A program made the translations under genes and the position numbers. A DNA stretch of 64,000 bases from QZKY01 sp942492925. GTDB lineage: Bacteria > Pseudomonadota > Gammaproteobacteria > Burkholderiales > Burkholderiaceae_D. Location: the NCBI GenBank assembly GCA_942492925.1, contig OW818641.1, positions 2,170,001 through 2,234,000 on the forward strand. The letters are read 5' to 3'. How positions within the stretch are numbered: the first letter of the stretch is position 1; each line of letters begins with the position of its first letter. Below are positions 17,109-26,200 of this stretch, one piece after another. The notes beneath the pieces were generated by a model, which saw only the letters and a list, made by a program, of their open reading frames with translations, ran no database searches and was not told where the DNA came from.

Positions 17109-18275
17109 ATGGAAAACAAAAAGAAACTGGGCACGCTGCTCAATCACAGCGATTACAAACCATTGGAAGGCTTCGAAGCTTTTCCGGCGCCAATTCATCA
17201 CGCATCGACCGTGCTGTTCAAAAACGTGGCAGCGATGCGCACGTCAGCGTGGCAGGACAAGTCTGCCTACACTTACGGCTTGCATGGCACGCCCACGACC
17301 TTCACGCTCGAGGCACGGCTCGCCGAAATTGAAGGCGGCAAGCACTGCATCCTCGCGCCGAGCGGGCTGGCCGCCATCACTATCGTGAATTTCGGCCTAC
17401 TGCGCACCGGCGACGATGTGCTGATACCAGATAACGTTTATGGCCCCAACCGCGACATGGGCAACTGGCTGAGTCGCGACCTTGGCATCAGCGCGCGTTT
17501 TTACGATCCGATGATCGGCGCGGGCATTGCGGATCTGATCCAACCAAACACGAAATTGATCTGGACGGAAACGCCCGGCTCCGTTTCCATGGAAGTGCCG
17601 GATATTCCCGCGATCTGCAAGGCTGCGCATGAAAAAGGCGTCGTCGTCGTGCTCGATAACACTTGGTCAGCGGGCGTTTACTGTCGCAGTTTCGATCTGG
17701 GTGCCGACATCTCCCTGCAAGCGCTCACCAAATATCAATCCGGCGGATCGGATGTGCTGATGGGTTCCATCATCACCAACGACGATGCGCTTTACAACAA
17801 GCTGAGCACGGCGCATGGACGACTCGGCATGGGTGTGGGGCCGGATGATGTCTATCTGGTGTTGCGCAACCTGCCATCGATGAAAGTGCGACTGGAAGCG
17901 CACGACAAAGCCGCGAGAGAAGTGGCCACCTGGCTCAAGGCGCGCCCCGAAATCAGCAAGGTGTTGCATCCGGCGTTTCCGGATTGCCCTGGCCATGAAT
18001 TCTGGAAACGCGACTTCACCGGCGCGAGCGGATTATTTTCGGTGCTGTTCGATCCGCGTTATACCGAAGCACAAACGGATCGTTTCGTGGACAGCCTGCA
18101 GCATTTCAAGATCGGTTATAGCTGGGGTGGATCACACAGCCTGAGCGTGCCGTATCGGCTCAAGGGTGTTCGCCAGTTCTGGAAAGGCGAAGGCGAACTC
18201 GTGCGCTTCCATATCGGTCTGGAAGATACGCAAGATTTGATTGCGGATCTCGAACAGGCGCTGACAAAACTGTAA
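17109..18275 (+). CDS. metC: Cystathionine beta-lyase (PLP-dependent)
   Basis: Cys/Met-metabolism PLP enzyme predicted to cleave cystathionine to homocysteine, pyruvate and ammonia. Family landmarks are TYGLHGTPTTFTLEARLAEI, APSGLAAI, WTETPGSVSMEVPDI, VVLDNTWSAG and the PLP lysine in ALTKYQSGGSDV. The bacterial MetC YSWGGSHSLS segment near the C-terminus argues for beta-lyase rather than gamma-synthase. Length is 388 residues. It starts 25 bases after rimO and ends directly against the convergent LOG gene with no spacer. Confidence 0.88.
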   Translation: MENKKKLGTLLNHSDYKPLEGFEAFPAPIHHASTVLFKNVAAMRTSAWQDKSAYTYGLHGTPTTFTLEARLAEIEGGKHCILAPSGLAAITIVNFGLLRTGDDVLIPDNVYGPNRDMGNWLSRDLGISARFYDPMIGAGIADLIQPNTKLIWTETPGSVSMEVPDIPAICKAAHEKGVVVVLDNTWSAGVYCRSFDLGADISLQALTKYQSGGSDVLMGSIITNDDALYNKLSTAHGRLGMGVGPDDVYLVLRNLPSMKVRLEAHDKAAREVATWLKARPEISKVLHPAFPDCPGHEFWKRDFTGASGLFSVLFDPRYTEAQTDRFVDSLQHFKIGYSWGGSHSLSVPYRLKGVRQFWKGEGELVRFHIGLEDTQDLIADLEQALTKL

Positions 18276-18827
18276 TCAGCTTTTTGCCTTGAACTCGCGG
18301 AATCGGCGCAACAATGCCGCTGGTTCCGCTTCCACCATCAGCAAATCTGAATGGATCGGCCGGACGAATCCTTCGTCCACCGTGTATTGCAAATACGCCA
18401 GCAACTTGTCGAAAAAACCGTGCACATTGAGCAGCCCAACCGGCTTGGCGTGATAGCGCAGCTGGGACCAGGTCAGCACTTCAAACAATTCTTCCAGCGT
18501 ACCCAGTCCGCCGGGCAAGGCGATGAATCCGTCGGAGAGGTCCATCATCATCGCCTTGCGCTCATGCATGTCCTTCACGATATGCAAACGCGTGAGGCCT
18601 TGGTGACCCACCTCAAGATCGAGCAAATCTTTCGGAATAACCCCGGTGACTTCGCCGCCCAGCCGCAAAACTTCATCGGCAATCACTCCCATCAAACCGA
18701 TATCGCCGCCACCATAAACAAGCGCAATATCGTTTTTGACTAGATCAGCTGCCAAGAGTTTCGCCATTTCGGTGTATTTTTCCGACTCTCCTTTTCGGGA
18801 ACCGCAGTAAACGCAGATGCTTTTCAT
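18276..18827 (-). CDS. LOG-family nucleotide 5'-monophosphate phosphoribohydrolase
   Basis: A 183-residue Lonely-Guy-type enzyme that may release a free base from cytokinin-type or other nucleoside 5'-monophosphates. The catalytic signature PGGLGTLEELFE and the upstream YGGGDIGLMGVIAD are complete. The N-terminus SICVYCGSRKG is normal. Its start overlaps the stop of the MFS gene by 4 bases (ATGA), so the two are co-transcribed. The physiological substrate is unknown; in bacteria the family is also annotated as TIGR00730 lysine-decarboxylase-like, a misleading old name. Confidence 0.9.
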   Translation of the reverse strand: MKSICVYCGSRKGESEKYTEMAKLLAADLVKNDIALVYGGGDIGLMGVIADEVLRLGGEVTGVIPKDLLDLEVGHQGLTRLHIVKDMHERKAMMMDLSDGFIALPGGLGTLEELFEVLTWSQLRYHAKPVGLLNVHGFFDKLLAYLQYTVDEGFVRPIHSDLLMVEAEPAALLRRFREFKAKS

Positions 18828-20074
18828 TTTTGTTCTTTATCGATCATCATTTGTTGAGCGCAAGGCTGACAACGGAATCGTATCGCAAGCAGGGCCAAAC
18901 CGCAAAACACAACGCCCGCGCCAAACGCAAATTCGGCCCCCCAACGATCCCATAACCATCCCGCCAGCGGACTCGCCACCAGCAGAGCCAGACCGATTGC
19001 CAGATTGAAAAAACCGAATCCCGTACCGCGCAAATCTTCCGGCGCGGTGTCCGCCACCATCGCAGCAAGCAAGCCTTCCGTCATGCCGAGATGCACGCCC
19101 CACAATGCCGCGCCGATGAAAATGAACGGCCATGCATTGCCGCTCGCCAGCACAATATCTGCGCCAATCAGTGCGAGCACCCCCGTCGCCAGCAGTTTGC
19201 CGTGACCCATGGTGTCGGCCATTTTTCCGACCGGATAAGCTGCCAGAGAAAACACAACGTTCGTCATCACCATCACCAACGGCACCAGTGCCAGCATCAA
19301 TCCACCTTGTTGCGCGCGCAAGAGCACAAACGCCTGACTGAATCGCGCCAGCGTAAAAATCGCCCCAATAACCACCACGCACCAATAAGCGCGTCCCATG
19401 CGCTCCAAGCTTGTCCACTGAATCGGGTTTTCATGATGCGCCTGTTCCTTGCGTTCGGGCTCTTGCACACCGAACAACAAGAACGCAACCGATAAAAATG
19501 CCGGCAATACGGCAAACCAAAACACGGTGCGGAAATCGTTCGCCCAGAGCAGCATCAGCCCCATCGCCAGCAAAGGTCCGATGAACGCGCCGCCCGCATC
19601 CAGCGCTTGACGCAGCCCGTAAGCAGCGCCGCGAATTTCCGGCGGCGTGACATCCGCCACCAATGCATCGCGCGGTGCACCGCGTATGCCTTTTCCAATG
19701 CGATCAACAATGCGCGCCGTAAAAACGATTCCCACATTGGATGCCAATGCAAAAACCGGTTTGGTGACGGCGGCGAGTCCATAGCCAATCAGCGCGAGCG
19801 TTTTGCGCTTCTTGAGAACATCGCTGAGTACGCCGGAAAAAACTTTGACGATCAGCGCCGTGGCCTGTGCGACGCCCTCGATGACACCCACCACAAACAC
19901 GCTGGCGCCCAGCGAAGCGACCAGGAACAAAGGCAGCAGGCTATGCACCAGCTCGGAGGAGACATCCATGAGCAAGCTGACAAAACCCAAAGCCCAGACG
20001 CTTCGGGGAATTTTGGTTGGGGAAGGCCGGGGTGAGGGGGTGGGTGAAGAAGGCATGGCCATCGGATTCTCCAA
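18824..20074 (-). CDS. Major facilitator superfamily transporter
   Basis: A 416-residue permease with about 12 membrane segments. MFS signature loops include GVLSDVLKKRKTL after helix 2 and DRIGKGIRGAPRDALVAD, a segment common in a subfamily of uncharacterised MFS efflux proteins. The N-terminal 25 residues are Pro/Ser-rich and encoded by a C-rich stretch. It is the first gene of a two-gene operon with the LOG gene. Substrate unknown. The upstream gap also holds the Pho box, which faces the other way. Confidence 0.85.
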   Translation of the reverse strand: MENPMAMPSSPTPSPRPSPTKIPRSVWALGFVSLLMDVSSELVHSLLPLFLVASLGASVFVVGVIEGVAQATALIVKVFSGVLSDVLKKRKTLALIGYGLAAVTKPVFALASNVGIVFTARIVDRIGKGIRGAPRDALVADVTPPEIRGAAYGLRQALDAGGAFIGPLLAMGLMLLWANDFRTVFWFAVLPAFLSVAFLLFGVQEPERKEQAHHENPIQWTSLERMGRAYWCVVVIGAIFTLARFSQAFVLLRAQQGGLMLALVPLVMVMTNVVFSLAAYPVGKMADTMGHGKLLATGVLALIGADIVLASGNAWPFIFIGAALWGVHLGMTEGLLAAMVADTAPEDLRGTGFGFFNLAIGLALLVASPLAGWLWDRWGAEFAFGAGVVFCGLALLAIRFRCQPCAQQMMIDKEQK

Positions 20075-20173
20075 TGTCGCGACCGATGTGCCTACTCTAC
20101 ACCAATCATAAAAGGCGTGACGTTCCTCTCATCATCGCCATGATTTTTGACAAACTGCGTGTTTCTCACATAG

Positions 20174-20218
20174 CAGACATTGGCCTGTCATGATCCTGTC
20201 ATTTTTCTGCGCGATACT
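20174..20218 (+). promoter_or_regulatory. Pho box with matching -10, driving a small transcript
   Basis: Two exact CTGTCAT repeats (20185-20191 and 20196-20202) are separated by GATC, an 11-base period. The array CTGTCATGATCCTGTCAT is nearly identical to the PhoB consensus. A weaker third half-site (CAGACAT, 5 of 7) lies one period upstream at 20174-20180. Exactly 10 bases downstream is GATACT (20213-20218), the spacing seen in PhoB-activated promoters, where the box replaces the -35. The direction is rightward, so the predicted start is near 20225. Strong by pattern; PhoB itself is not in this window. Confidence 0.78.
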
Positions 20219-20268
20219 ACGCTCACACAAAAAGACGAAATTAATAACCCATATGATATGGAGAAGAT

Positions 20269-20427
20269 ATGAAGAACTTGATGAATACGAAGGTGGGAGC
20301 GGGAAATACGGCTAAACCGGGCTTGAAGACAGCGCTCTGCGAAGCGCTGTTTTCTTATGTACTGACCAAGACAGGTATTTTCCCGAAATCGGACGGTAAC
20401 CGGTGTCTGTTCTGGGCGAACTACTGA
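20269..20427 (+). CDS. Predicted 52-residue peptide downstream of the Pho box
   Basis: An open frame of 52 codons begins with ATG after GGAGA at normal spacing, about 44 bases after the predicted PhoB-dependent start. It encodes a small basic peptide starting MKNLMNTKVGAG and ending CLFWANY, with two cysteines and no membrane segment or signal peptide. It ends 4 bases before the convergent serS stop. I do not recognise it. A strong hairpin lies inside the frame (20326-20356), so the transcript could instead be a small RNA and the frame incidental. Confidence 0.5.
   Translation: MKNLMNTKVGAGNTAKPGLKTALCEALFSYVLTKTGIFPKSDGNRCLFWANY
20326..20356 (+). terminator. Terminator-like hairpin inside the small transcript
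   Basis: ACAGCGCT (20329-20336) pairs with AGCGCTGT (20343-20350) around CTGCGA, and the stem extends by A-T and G-U pairs to about 11 base pairs. TTTTCTT follows on the plus strand. Read from the predicted start near 20225 it would give an RNA of about 130 bases. The reverse orientation lacks a T run, so it is a poorer terminator for serS. Confidence 0.55.
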
Positions 20428-20431
20428 AATA

Positions 20432-21718
20432 TCAGGGGACCAGTCGGGTCAGGCCACCCATGTAGGGACGCAACGCGGGCGGAATGTCCACACTGCCGTC
20501 AGCCTGCTGGTAATTCTCCAGAATCGCCACCAGCGTGCGGCCAATCGCCAAACCCGAACCATTCAAAGTGTGCAGCAATTCGGTACGGCCTTGCGCATTG
20601 CGGAAACGTGCCTGCATCCGACGCGCCTGGAAGGCTTCGCAATTCGACACCGATGAAATTTCGCGATACGCGTTTTGCGCAGGCAGCCACACTTCCAGGT
20701 CGTAAGTTTTCGCCGCGCCAAATCCCATGTCGCCCGTGCACAGCGCCATCACGCGATATGGCAAGCCCAGCCTCGACAAGACATCGCCCGCATGACCAAC
20801 CATTTCTTCCAGCGCTTCGTAGGATTTTTCCGGGTGCACGATTTGCACCATCTCGACTTTGTCGAACTGATGCTGGCGAATCATGCCGCGCGTATCGCGT
20901 CCATAGCTGCCCGCCTCGGAGCGGAAACAGGGGGTATGCGCGGTAAATCTGATCGGTAACGCGTCCGCCGCAACGATTTGATCGCGCACCATGTTTGTCA
21001 GCGTGACCTCGGCCGTCGGGATCAAATAGAGCGATTCTTCCTCGCCTTCCTGCCCGCCTTTTTTCACCGCGAACAGATCGGCCTCAAACTTCGGCAACTG
21101 CCCCGTACACAAGAGCGTATCGCCATTAACGATATAAGGCGTATAGCATTCCGTGTAACCATGCTCGACTTGCACATCCAGCATGAATTGCGCCAGCGCG
21201 CGATGCAAGCGCGCCATGCCCCCCTTCATCACACAAAACCGTGCGCCGGTCAGCTTCACCGCCGATTCAAAATCCAGGCCGAGCTTTTCGCCAATATCGA
21301 CGTGATCCTTGACGTCAAAATCGAACGCACGCGGCGTGCCGATTTTTCGCACCTCGACATTCGCTGTTTCATCCATACCAGCCGGCACGGATTCATGCGG
21401 CAGGTTCGGGATATTTTGCAAGAAATCATTCATGCGCGTTTGTACTGCGCCCAACTGCGTTTCGTTATCTTTCAATCCATCGCCAATGCCCGCCACTTCG
21501 GCCATTACACCGGAGGTGTCTTGCCCTTTACCCTTCAGCATGCCAATTTGCTTGGACAGCGCATTACGCTTGGCCTGCATTTCTTCGGTGCGGGTCTGGA
21601 TGCGCTTGCGCTCACCCTCCAGCGCGTTGAACTCGGCCATATCCAGCTCGAATTTGCGCGTGGCCAGACGGGCTGCGACTGCAGCGACATCCTTGCGGAG
21701 CAGTTGAAGATCAATCAT
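20432..21718 (-). CDS. serS: Seryl-tRNA synthetase
   Basis: Class II synthetase charging tRNA-Ser and tRNA-Sec. The N-terminal helical arm (about residues 1-110) is coiled coil. Motif 2 is FRSEAGSYGRDTRGMIRQH, the serine-binding region includes SSVSNCEAFQARRM, and motif 3 is NGSGLAIGRTLVAILENYQ. Length of 428 residues is normal. It is convergent with the small PhoB-box transcript, with only 4 bases between them, so transcription of one could affect the other. Confidence 0.96.
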   Translation of the reverse strand: MIDLQLLRKDVAAVAARLATRKFELDMAEFNALEGERKRIQTRTEEMQAKRNALSKQIGMLKGKGQDTSGVMAEVAGIGDGLKDNETQLGAVQTRMNDFLQNIPNLPHESVPAGMDETANVEVRKIGTPRAFDFDVKDHVDIGEKLGLDFESAVKLTGARFCVMKGGMARLHRALAQFMLDVQVEHGYTECYTPYIVNGDTLLCTGQLPKFEADLFAVKKGGQEGEEESLYLIPTAEVTLTNMVRDQIVAADALPIRFTAHTPCFRSEAGSYGRDTRGMIRQHQFDKVEMVQIVHPEKSYEALEEMVGHAGDVLSRLGLPYRVMALCTGDMGFGAAKTYDLEVWLPAQNAYREISSVSNCEAFQARRMQARFRNAQGRTELLHTLNGSGLAIGRTLVAILENYQQADGSVDIPPALRPYMGGLTRLVP

Positions 21719-21753
21719 GGGAAAACCTGCTTTGTTTAGTGCGATAAAACGTC

Positions 21754-21762
21754 ATTGTACCA
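21754..21762 (-). promoter_or_regulatory. Extended -10 promoter for serS
   Basis: TGGTACAAT on the minus strand is an extended -10 element (TG-n-TACAAT). It would start transcription about 29 bases before the serS ATG. No -35 is needed for this class and none is obvious. Confidence 0.4.
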
Positions 21763-21860
21763 ATTGGCGCGTGGCGCGTGGGAAGTAGCGCGTAGGTGGA
21801 CAACCAGGCGCCACCGCCAAAAACTGAGGGCGCCCCACCCCACTCCCGACTCACCACCCC

Positions 21861-23150
21861 CTACTTCCTCCCCTTCGCCTTGCGGTCCAACTCCCGCAAA
21901 TGGGCGAGTTTTTCGGCAATTTTGCCTTCCATGCCCCGTGGCGTCGGCTCATACCAGTGCGGTTCGCGTATCCCGTCGGGCAGATAGGTTTCTCCAGCCG
22001 CATAGGCTTCCGGCTCGTCATGCGCATAGCGATACAGCTTGCCGTAGCCCAGTTCCTTCATCAGTTTGGTCGGCGCGTTGCGCAAATGCTCAGGTACTGG
22101 CCGGGTTTTGTCTTTGGCTACGAAAGCGCGGGCGGCATTGTAGGCCATATACACGGCATTCGACTTGGCGGCACAAGCCAGAAAAATCACCGCCTCCGCC
22201 AAAGCCAGTTCCCCTTCGGGCGATCCCAGCCGTTCGTAGGTCTCCGCCGCATCCAGGGCCAGGCGCAAGGCGCGAGGATCGGCCAAGCCAATGTCTTCCG
22301 TAGCCATGCGCACGATGCGTCGCGCAAGATACCGCGGATCGGCACCGCCGTCCAACATGCGCACAAACCAGTAAAGTGCGCCGTCCGGATTGGAACCGCG
22401 CACGGATTTATGGAGTGCGGAAATCTGATCGTAGAAACTGTCCCCGCCTTTGTCAAAACGCCGCAAGGCATCACCTAAACATTCCTTCAACAGATCAACA
22501 TCCAGCGCCTTGGCTTCCTTGGCATCGGCCGCGCGTGCTGCAATTTCGAGGTTATTGAGCAAACGCCGTGCATCGCCATCCGCGCTGCCGATCAACATGC
22601 CACGCGCTTCCTCGCCAATTTGCAAGTTGTTCAGTTCCCGCGCGCACGCTCGCGTGATCAAGGCGTCAAGTTCCTCGTCTTCCAGCGGTTTCAGCACGTA
22701 CACCGATGCACGCGACAACAGTGCGCTATTCACCTCAAAAGAAGGGTTTTCCGTAGTCGCGCCAATGAAGGTAAACAGTCCACTTTCGACATGCGGCAAA
22801 AACGCGTCTTGCTGATTTTTGTTGAAACGATGCACTTCATCGACGAATAGAATGGTGCGTCGGCCGGAATTCGCGCGGATGACCTGTGCCTGCTCCACCG
22901 CTTCGCGGATATCTTTCACGCCAGAGAGTACGGCCGACAAAGCAATAAATTCGGCTTGAAATCCGTCAGCCATCAAGCGCGCCAAGGTGGTTTTACCCAC
23001 CCCCGGCGGCCCCCATAAAATCATCGAGTGCGGCTCACCGGACTCAAACGCGACGCGCAGAGGTTTGCCTGCGTCCAGCAAATGACGCTGCCCAATGACT
23101 TCATCCAGGGCGGTGGGGCGCAAACGTTCTGCCAAAGGGGATAAGGACAT
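21861..23150 (-). CDS. rarA: Replication-associated recombination protein A (MgsA/WHIP-type AAA ATPase)
   Basis: AAA+ ATPase acting at stalled replication forks with single-strand binding protein. Walker A is GPPGVGKTTL and Walker B is LFVDEVHRFNKNQQDAFLP; the sensor motif GATTENPSFEVNSALLSR and the C-terminal tetramerisation region (KSVRGSNPDGALYW, RIVRMATEDIGLADP) are family hallmarks. Length is 429 residues. It lies upstream of serS in the same direction. Its 3' end and the following gap are unusually G-rich on the coding strand. Confidence 0.94.
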   Translation of the reverse strand: MSLSPLAERLRPTALDEVIGQRHLLDAGKPLRVAFESGEPHSMILWGPPGVGKTTLARLMADGFQAEFIALSAVLSGVKDIREAVEQAQVIRANSGRRTILFVDEVHRFNKNQQDAFLPHVESGLFTFIGATTENPSFEVNSALLSRASVYVLKPLEDEELDALITRACARELNNLQIGEEARGMLIGSADGDARRLLNNLEIAARAADAKEAKALDVDLLKECLGDALRRFDKGGDSFYDQISALHKSVRGSNPDGALYWFVRMLDGGADPRYLARRIVRMATEDIGLADPRALRLALDAAETYERLGSPEGELALAEAVIFLACAAKSNAVYMAYNAARAFVAKDKTRPVPEHLRNAPTKLMKELGYGKLYRYAHDEPEAYAAGETYLPDGIREPHWYEPTPRGMEGKIAEKLAHLRELDRKAKGRK

Positions 23151-23211
23151 CCGTCAGCCTGCCATACAAGTTGAAAACGCTAGTCTAGCCGATGCCAGCC
23201 TGAAATGGACG

Positions 23212-26200
23212 CTACCCCAGCTCCTGTAGAAAATCGGGGCGACCGCCCTTCCTCAGGAAGTCGCAGAAAGCGTCGCTGGGCAAGGGGCGGCTGAACAAAT
23301 AGCCTTGCATTTCGTCACAGCGATTTTCTTGGAGGAAGCGAAGCTGCTCAACGGTTTCCACGCCTTCGGCCACCACCCGTTTTTTGAGGGAGTGGGCCAG
23401 TGTGATAATGGACAATGTGATCGCGGCATCATCCTCCCGCGTTGTGATTTCCCTGACAAACGATTGATCGATTTTGAGTTTATCGACAGGCAATCGTCGC
23501 AAATAGCCCAGGCTTGAATACCCCGTACCAAAATCATCAATAGAGAGATGCACGCCGAGTTGCCCCAGTCGTTCGAGGACATCCAGTGTTTTCTCAAAAT
23601 CTTGAATAAGAATGGATTCCGTGAGCTCCAGTTCCAAGAACCTGGATGCCAGCCCGGATTGCGCCAGCGCCAAGGAAACCGTTTCCTCAATATCCCCTCG
23701 ACGAAATTGCAGGGCCGAGATATTGACCGCGACCACTAGCTCCGGCCACCCCGCCTGATGCCATCTCACCGCCTGCTGGCATGCCTCCTGCAAGACCCAG
23801 TTGCCGATGGGGATAATCATCCCGCTGTCTTCGGCAACCTGAATAAAACGATTGGGAGGAATCATCCCCAGCTCCGGGTGACGCCAGCGTATCAGCGCTT
23901 CAGCCCCCATCAAGCGCCCCGTCGACAGTTCGAGCAAGGGCTGAAAATGGAGCTGGAACTCCCTGTTTTCTAGCGCACGCGACAACCCGTTCCGAATGAG
24001 CAAATGCTCGAGCACATAATCGTTCATCTCTTCGGCAAAGAAGCGATGCGTATTGCGACCCGATTGCTTGGCGTTATACATCGCCATGTCGGCATTTTTG
24101 AGCAAGGTGCCGCGATCCTGGCCATCCTCCGGATACAGGGCTATGCCAATCGATGTTGAAATGATCAAGTTATGCTCGGCAATAGGGTAGGTTTGGTTGA
24201 CGCTCTCCAGGATGTTAAGCGCGACACGGTTAATGTCTTCTATTTCGGTCACATCATTCAGCATCACGAGAAACTCGTCACCACCGAGGCGGCTGACTGT
24301 ATCCGACTCGCGCACGCATTCCAGCAACCGTTCTGCCACGACTTTCAGAATGCTGTCGCCAACCGCATGACCGAGCGTATCGTTAATAACCTTGAAGTCG
24401 TCCAGATCCAGGAACATGACTGCCACACGGGATTTCACCCGATGCGCATGCGCAATCGCCTGTTCCAGACGATCGTTGGCCAGCATGCGATTGGGCAGCC
24501 CCGTCAGGAAATCATGGTAAGCAAGGTATTCAATGCGTTTTTGAATTTCCTTGTTTTCGGTAATGTCGTCGGCAATGCCGATGTAATGCCGCGTCACACC
24601 GTTCTCATCACGCATGGCGCTGACCGAAAGCCAGGCCGCATATTCTTCCCCATTCTTGCGGCAATTCCAGACTTCTCCCTGCCAGCCATCTTCCTGCAAC
24701 AAGGTGTTCCAGAATGCCTGGTAAAACTCGCTGGTTTGTCGCCCTGACTGCAAGAGGCTTGGATTGCGCCCCAACACTTCAGCTTCCGTGTAACCGGTGA
24801 TTCTGGTAAAAGCAGGGTTCACGGTGACGATGTTTGCCTTGTCATCCGTAATGACGATGGCACTGTGATTGCTTTCAAACACCGTCGCAGCCAACCGGAG
24901 CCCTTCTTCTGACTGCTTGCTTTCGGTAATATCCGTTGCCATGGTGATGGCGTAGCGTCGCTCATCCGGCAACCGACCGAGCGGTGAAGACACAATATGC
25001 CACGTCCGAAACTGACCGTTCTTACAACGAATCATCTGCTCGCCACTGTCGAAACGTTGCTCAGCGGCGAATACACCGCGAATGCGCATCTCTGCTTCTC
25101 TGGCCTTACTGCCAAAAGCCCTTTCCGCCCACACGCTTATCGTAGGAATGTCGGTCAGGGTATAGCCGGAAAGTTCCATCCACGCGCGGTTAATCTGGAA
25201 TACTCCCCCATCTTCTCCAAACACCATCATCGGATACGGCGCCTCTTCGGCAACACGCCGCAAGCGCGCCTCACTTTGACGCAACGCCACTTCCGTTTGC
25301 CGGCGCAAGGTTTCGCGATCGAAATTCTCGAGCGCAAAACCGAGGTTTGCCGAAATTTCGCCCAGCAAACCAACAAATTCTTCGTCGAACGCCTGGCTTT
25401 GATCGCTGTACACCGAAAAAACCGCGTAGGGCTTGCCATTGCGGATGATGGGAAGCGTTGCGGAAGAGCGAACCCCGTGTCGTTTGGCACGATCATGCCA
25501 TGGGGCTGTCTGATGATCGGCATCAAAGTCGTTGATTACCACCACACGCGAATCCCGCAGAGTAATCGACGTCGGCCCCAGCCCCTCGGGTTCGTCCGGT
25601 GATAGGGCGATCTTGATCCCATCGAGATACCCGGCAATATCCCCATGACTTGCTATCGGCACGATCCGCCCGGATGCCGTGTCGGCAACGCCAACCCAGG
25701 CAAACCGCATCCCCCCTAGCTCAACGGCAATCCGGCAAGCCATCGGAAAAAGTGCAGATTGATCCTCCAGACGCACAATCGCATCGTTTGTTTCGCTCAA
25801 TGCACGATACAGATTCACCAATCGCTGCGCCCGCTGTTCCGCCATCTTGCGCGTGGTGACATCTTCAACCAGCGATGCCACCTGTCCCGGTGCAGGCGCA
25901 AAGGCATAGACGGAAAACCAGCCATCCCAGGCGGAGACGTACCCCTCCATATGCCGCGGCTCGTTTGTCGTCGCCACTTCACCCAAACTTTCGATCCAGC
26001 ACGCCTCGGTGGATGGGAACAATTCCTTGATGGTTTTGCCGACGATCACACCCCGATGCATGTGCACAATTTTTTCAAAGGCAGGATTGGCTTCCAGATA
26101 CCGGAAATCCACCGCCTTTCCTTGCGCATTTCGTATCACTTCATGCAGGGCGAATCCATTGGTCATGTTATTAAATAACAGAGACATACGCGTTTCACTC

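Noticed and set aside
18275..18276. Zero-spacer junction of metC and the LOG gene as a fusion or misassembly
   Set aside because: The genes are convergent and both C-termini are normal, so this is ordinary tight packing.
20147..20152. TTGACA as the -35 of a standard promoter for the small transcript
   Set aside because: No acceptable -10 occurs 16-18 bases downstream, whereas the Pho box and its -10 have exact spacing.
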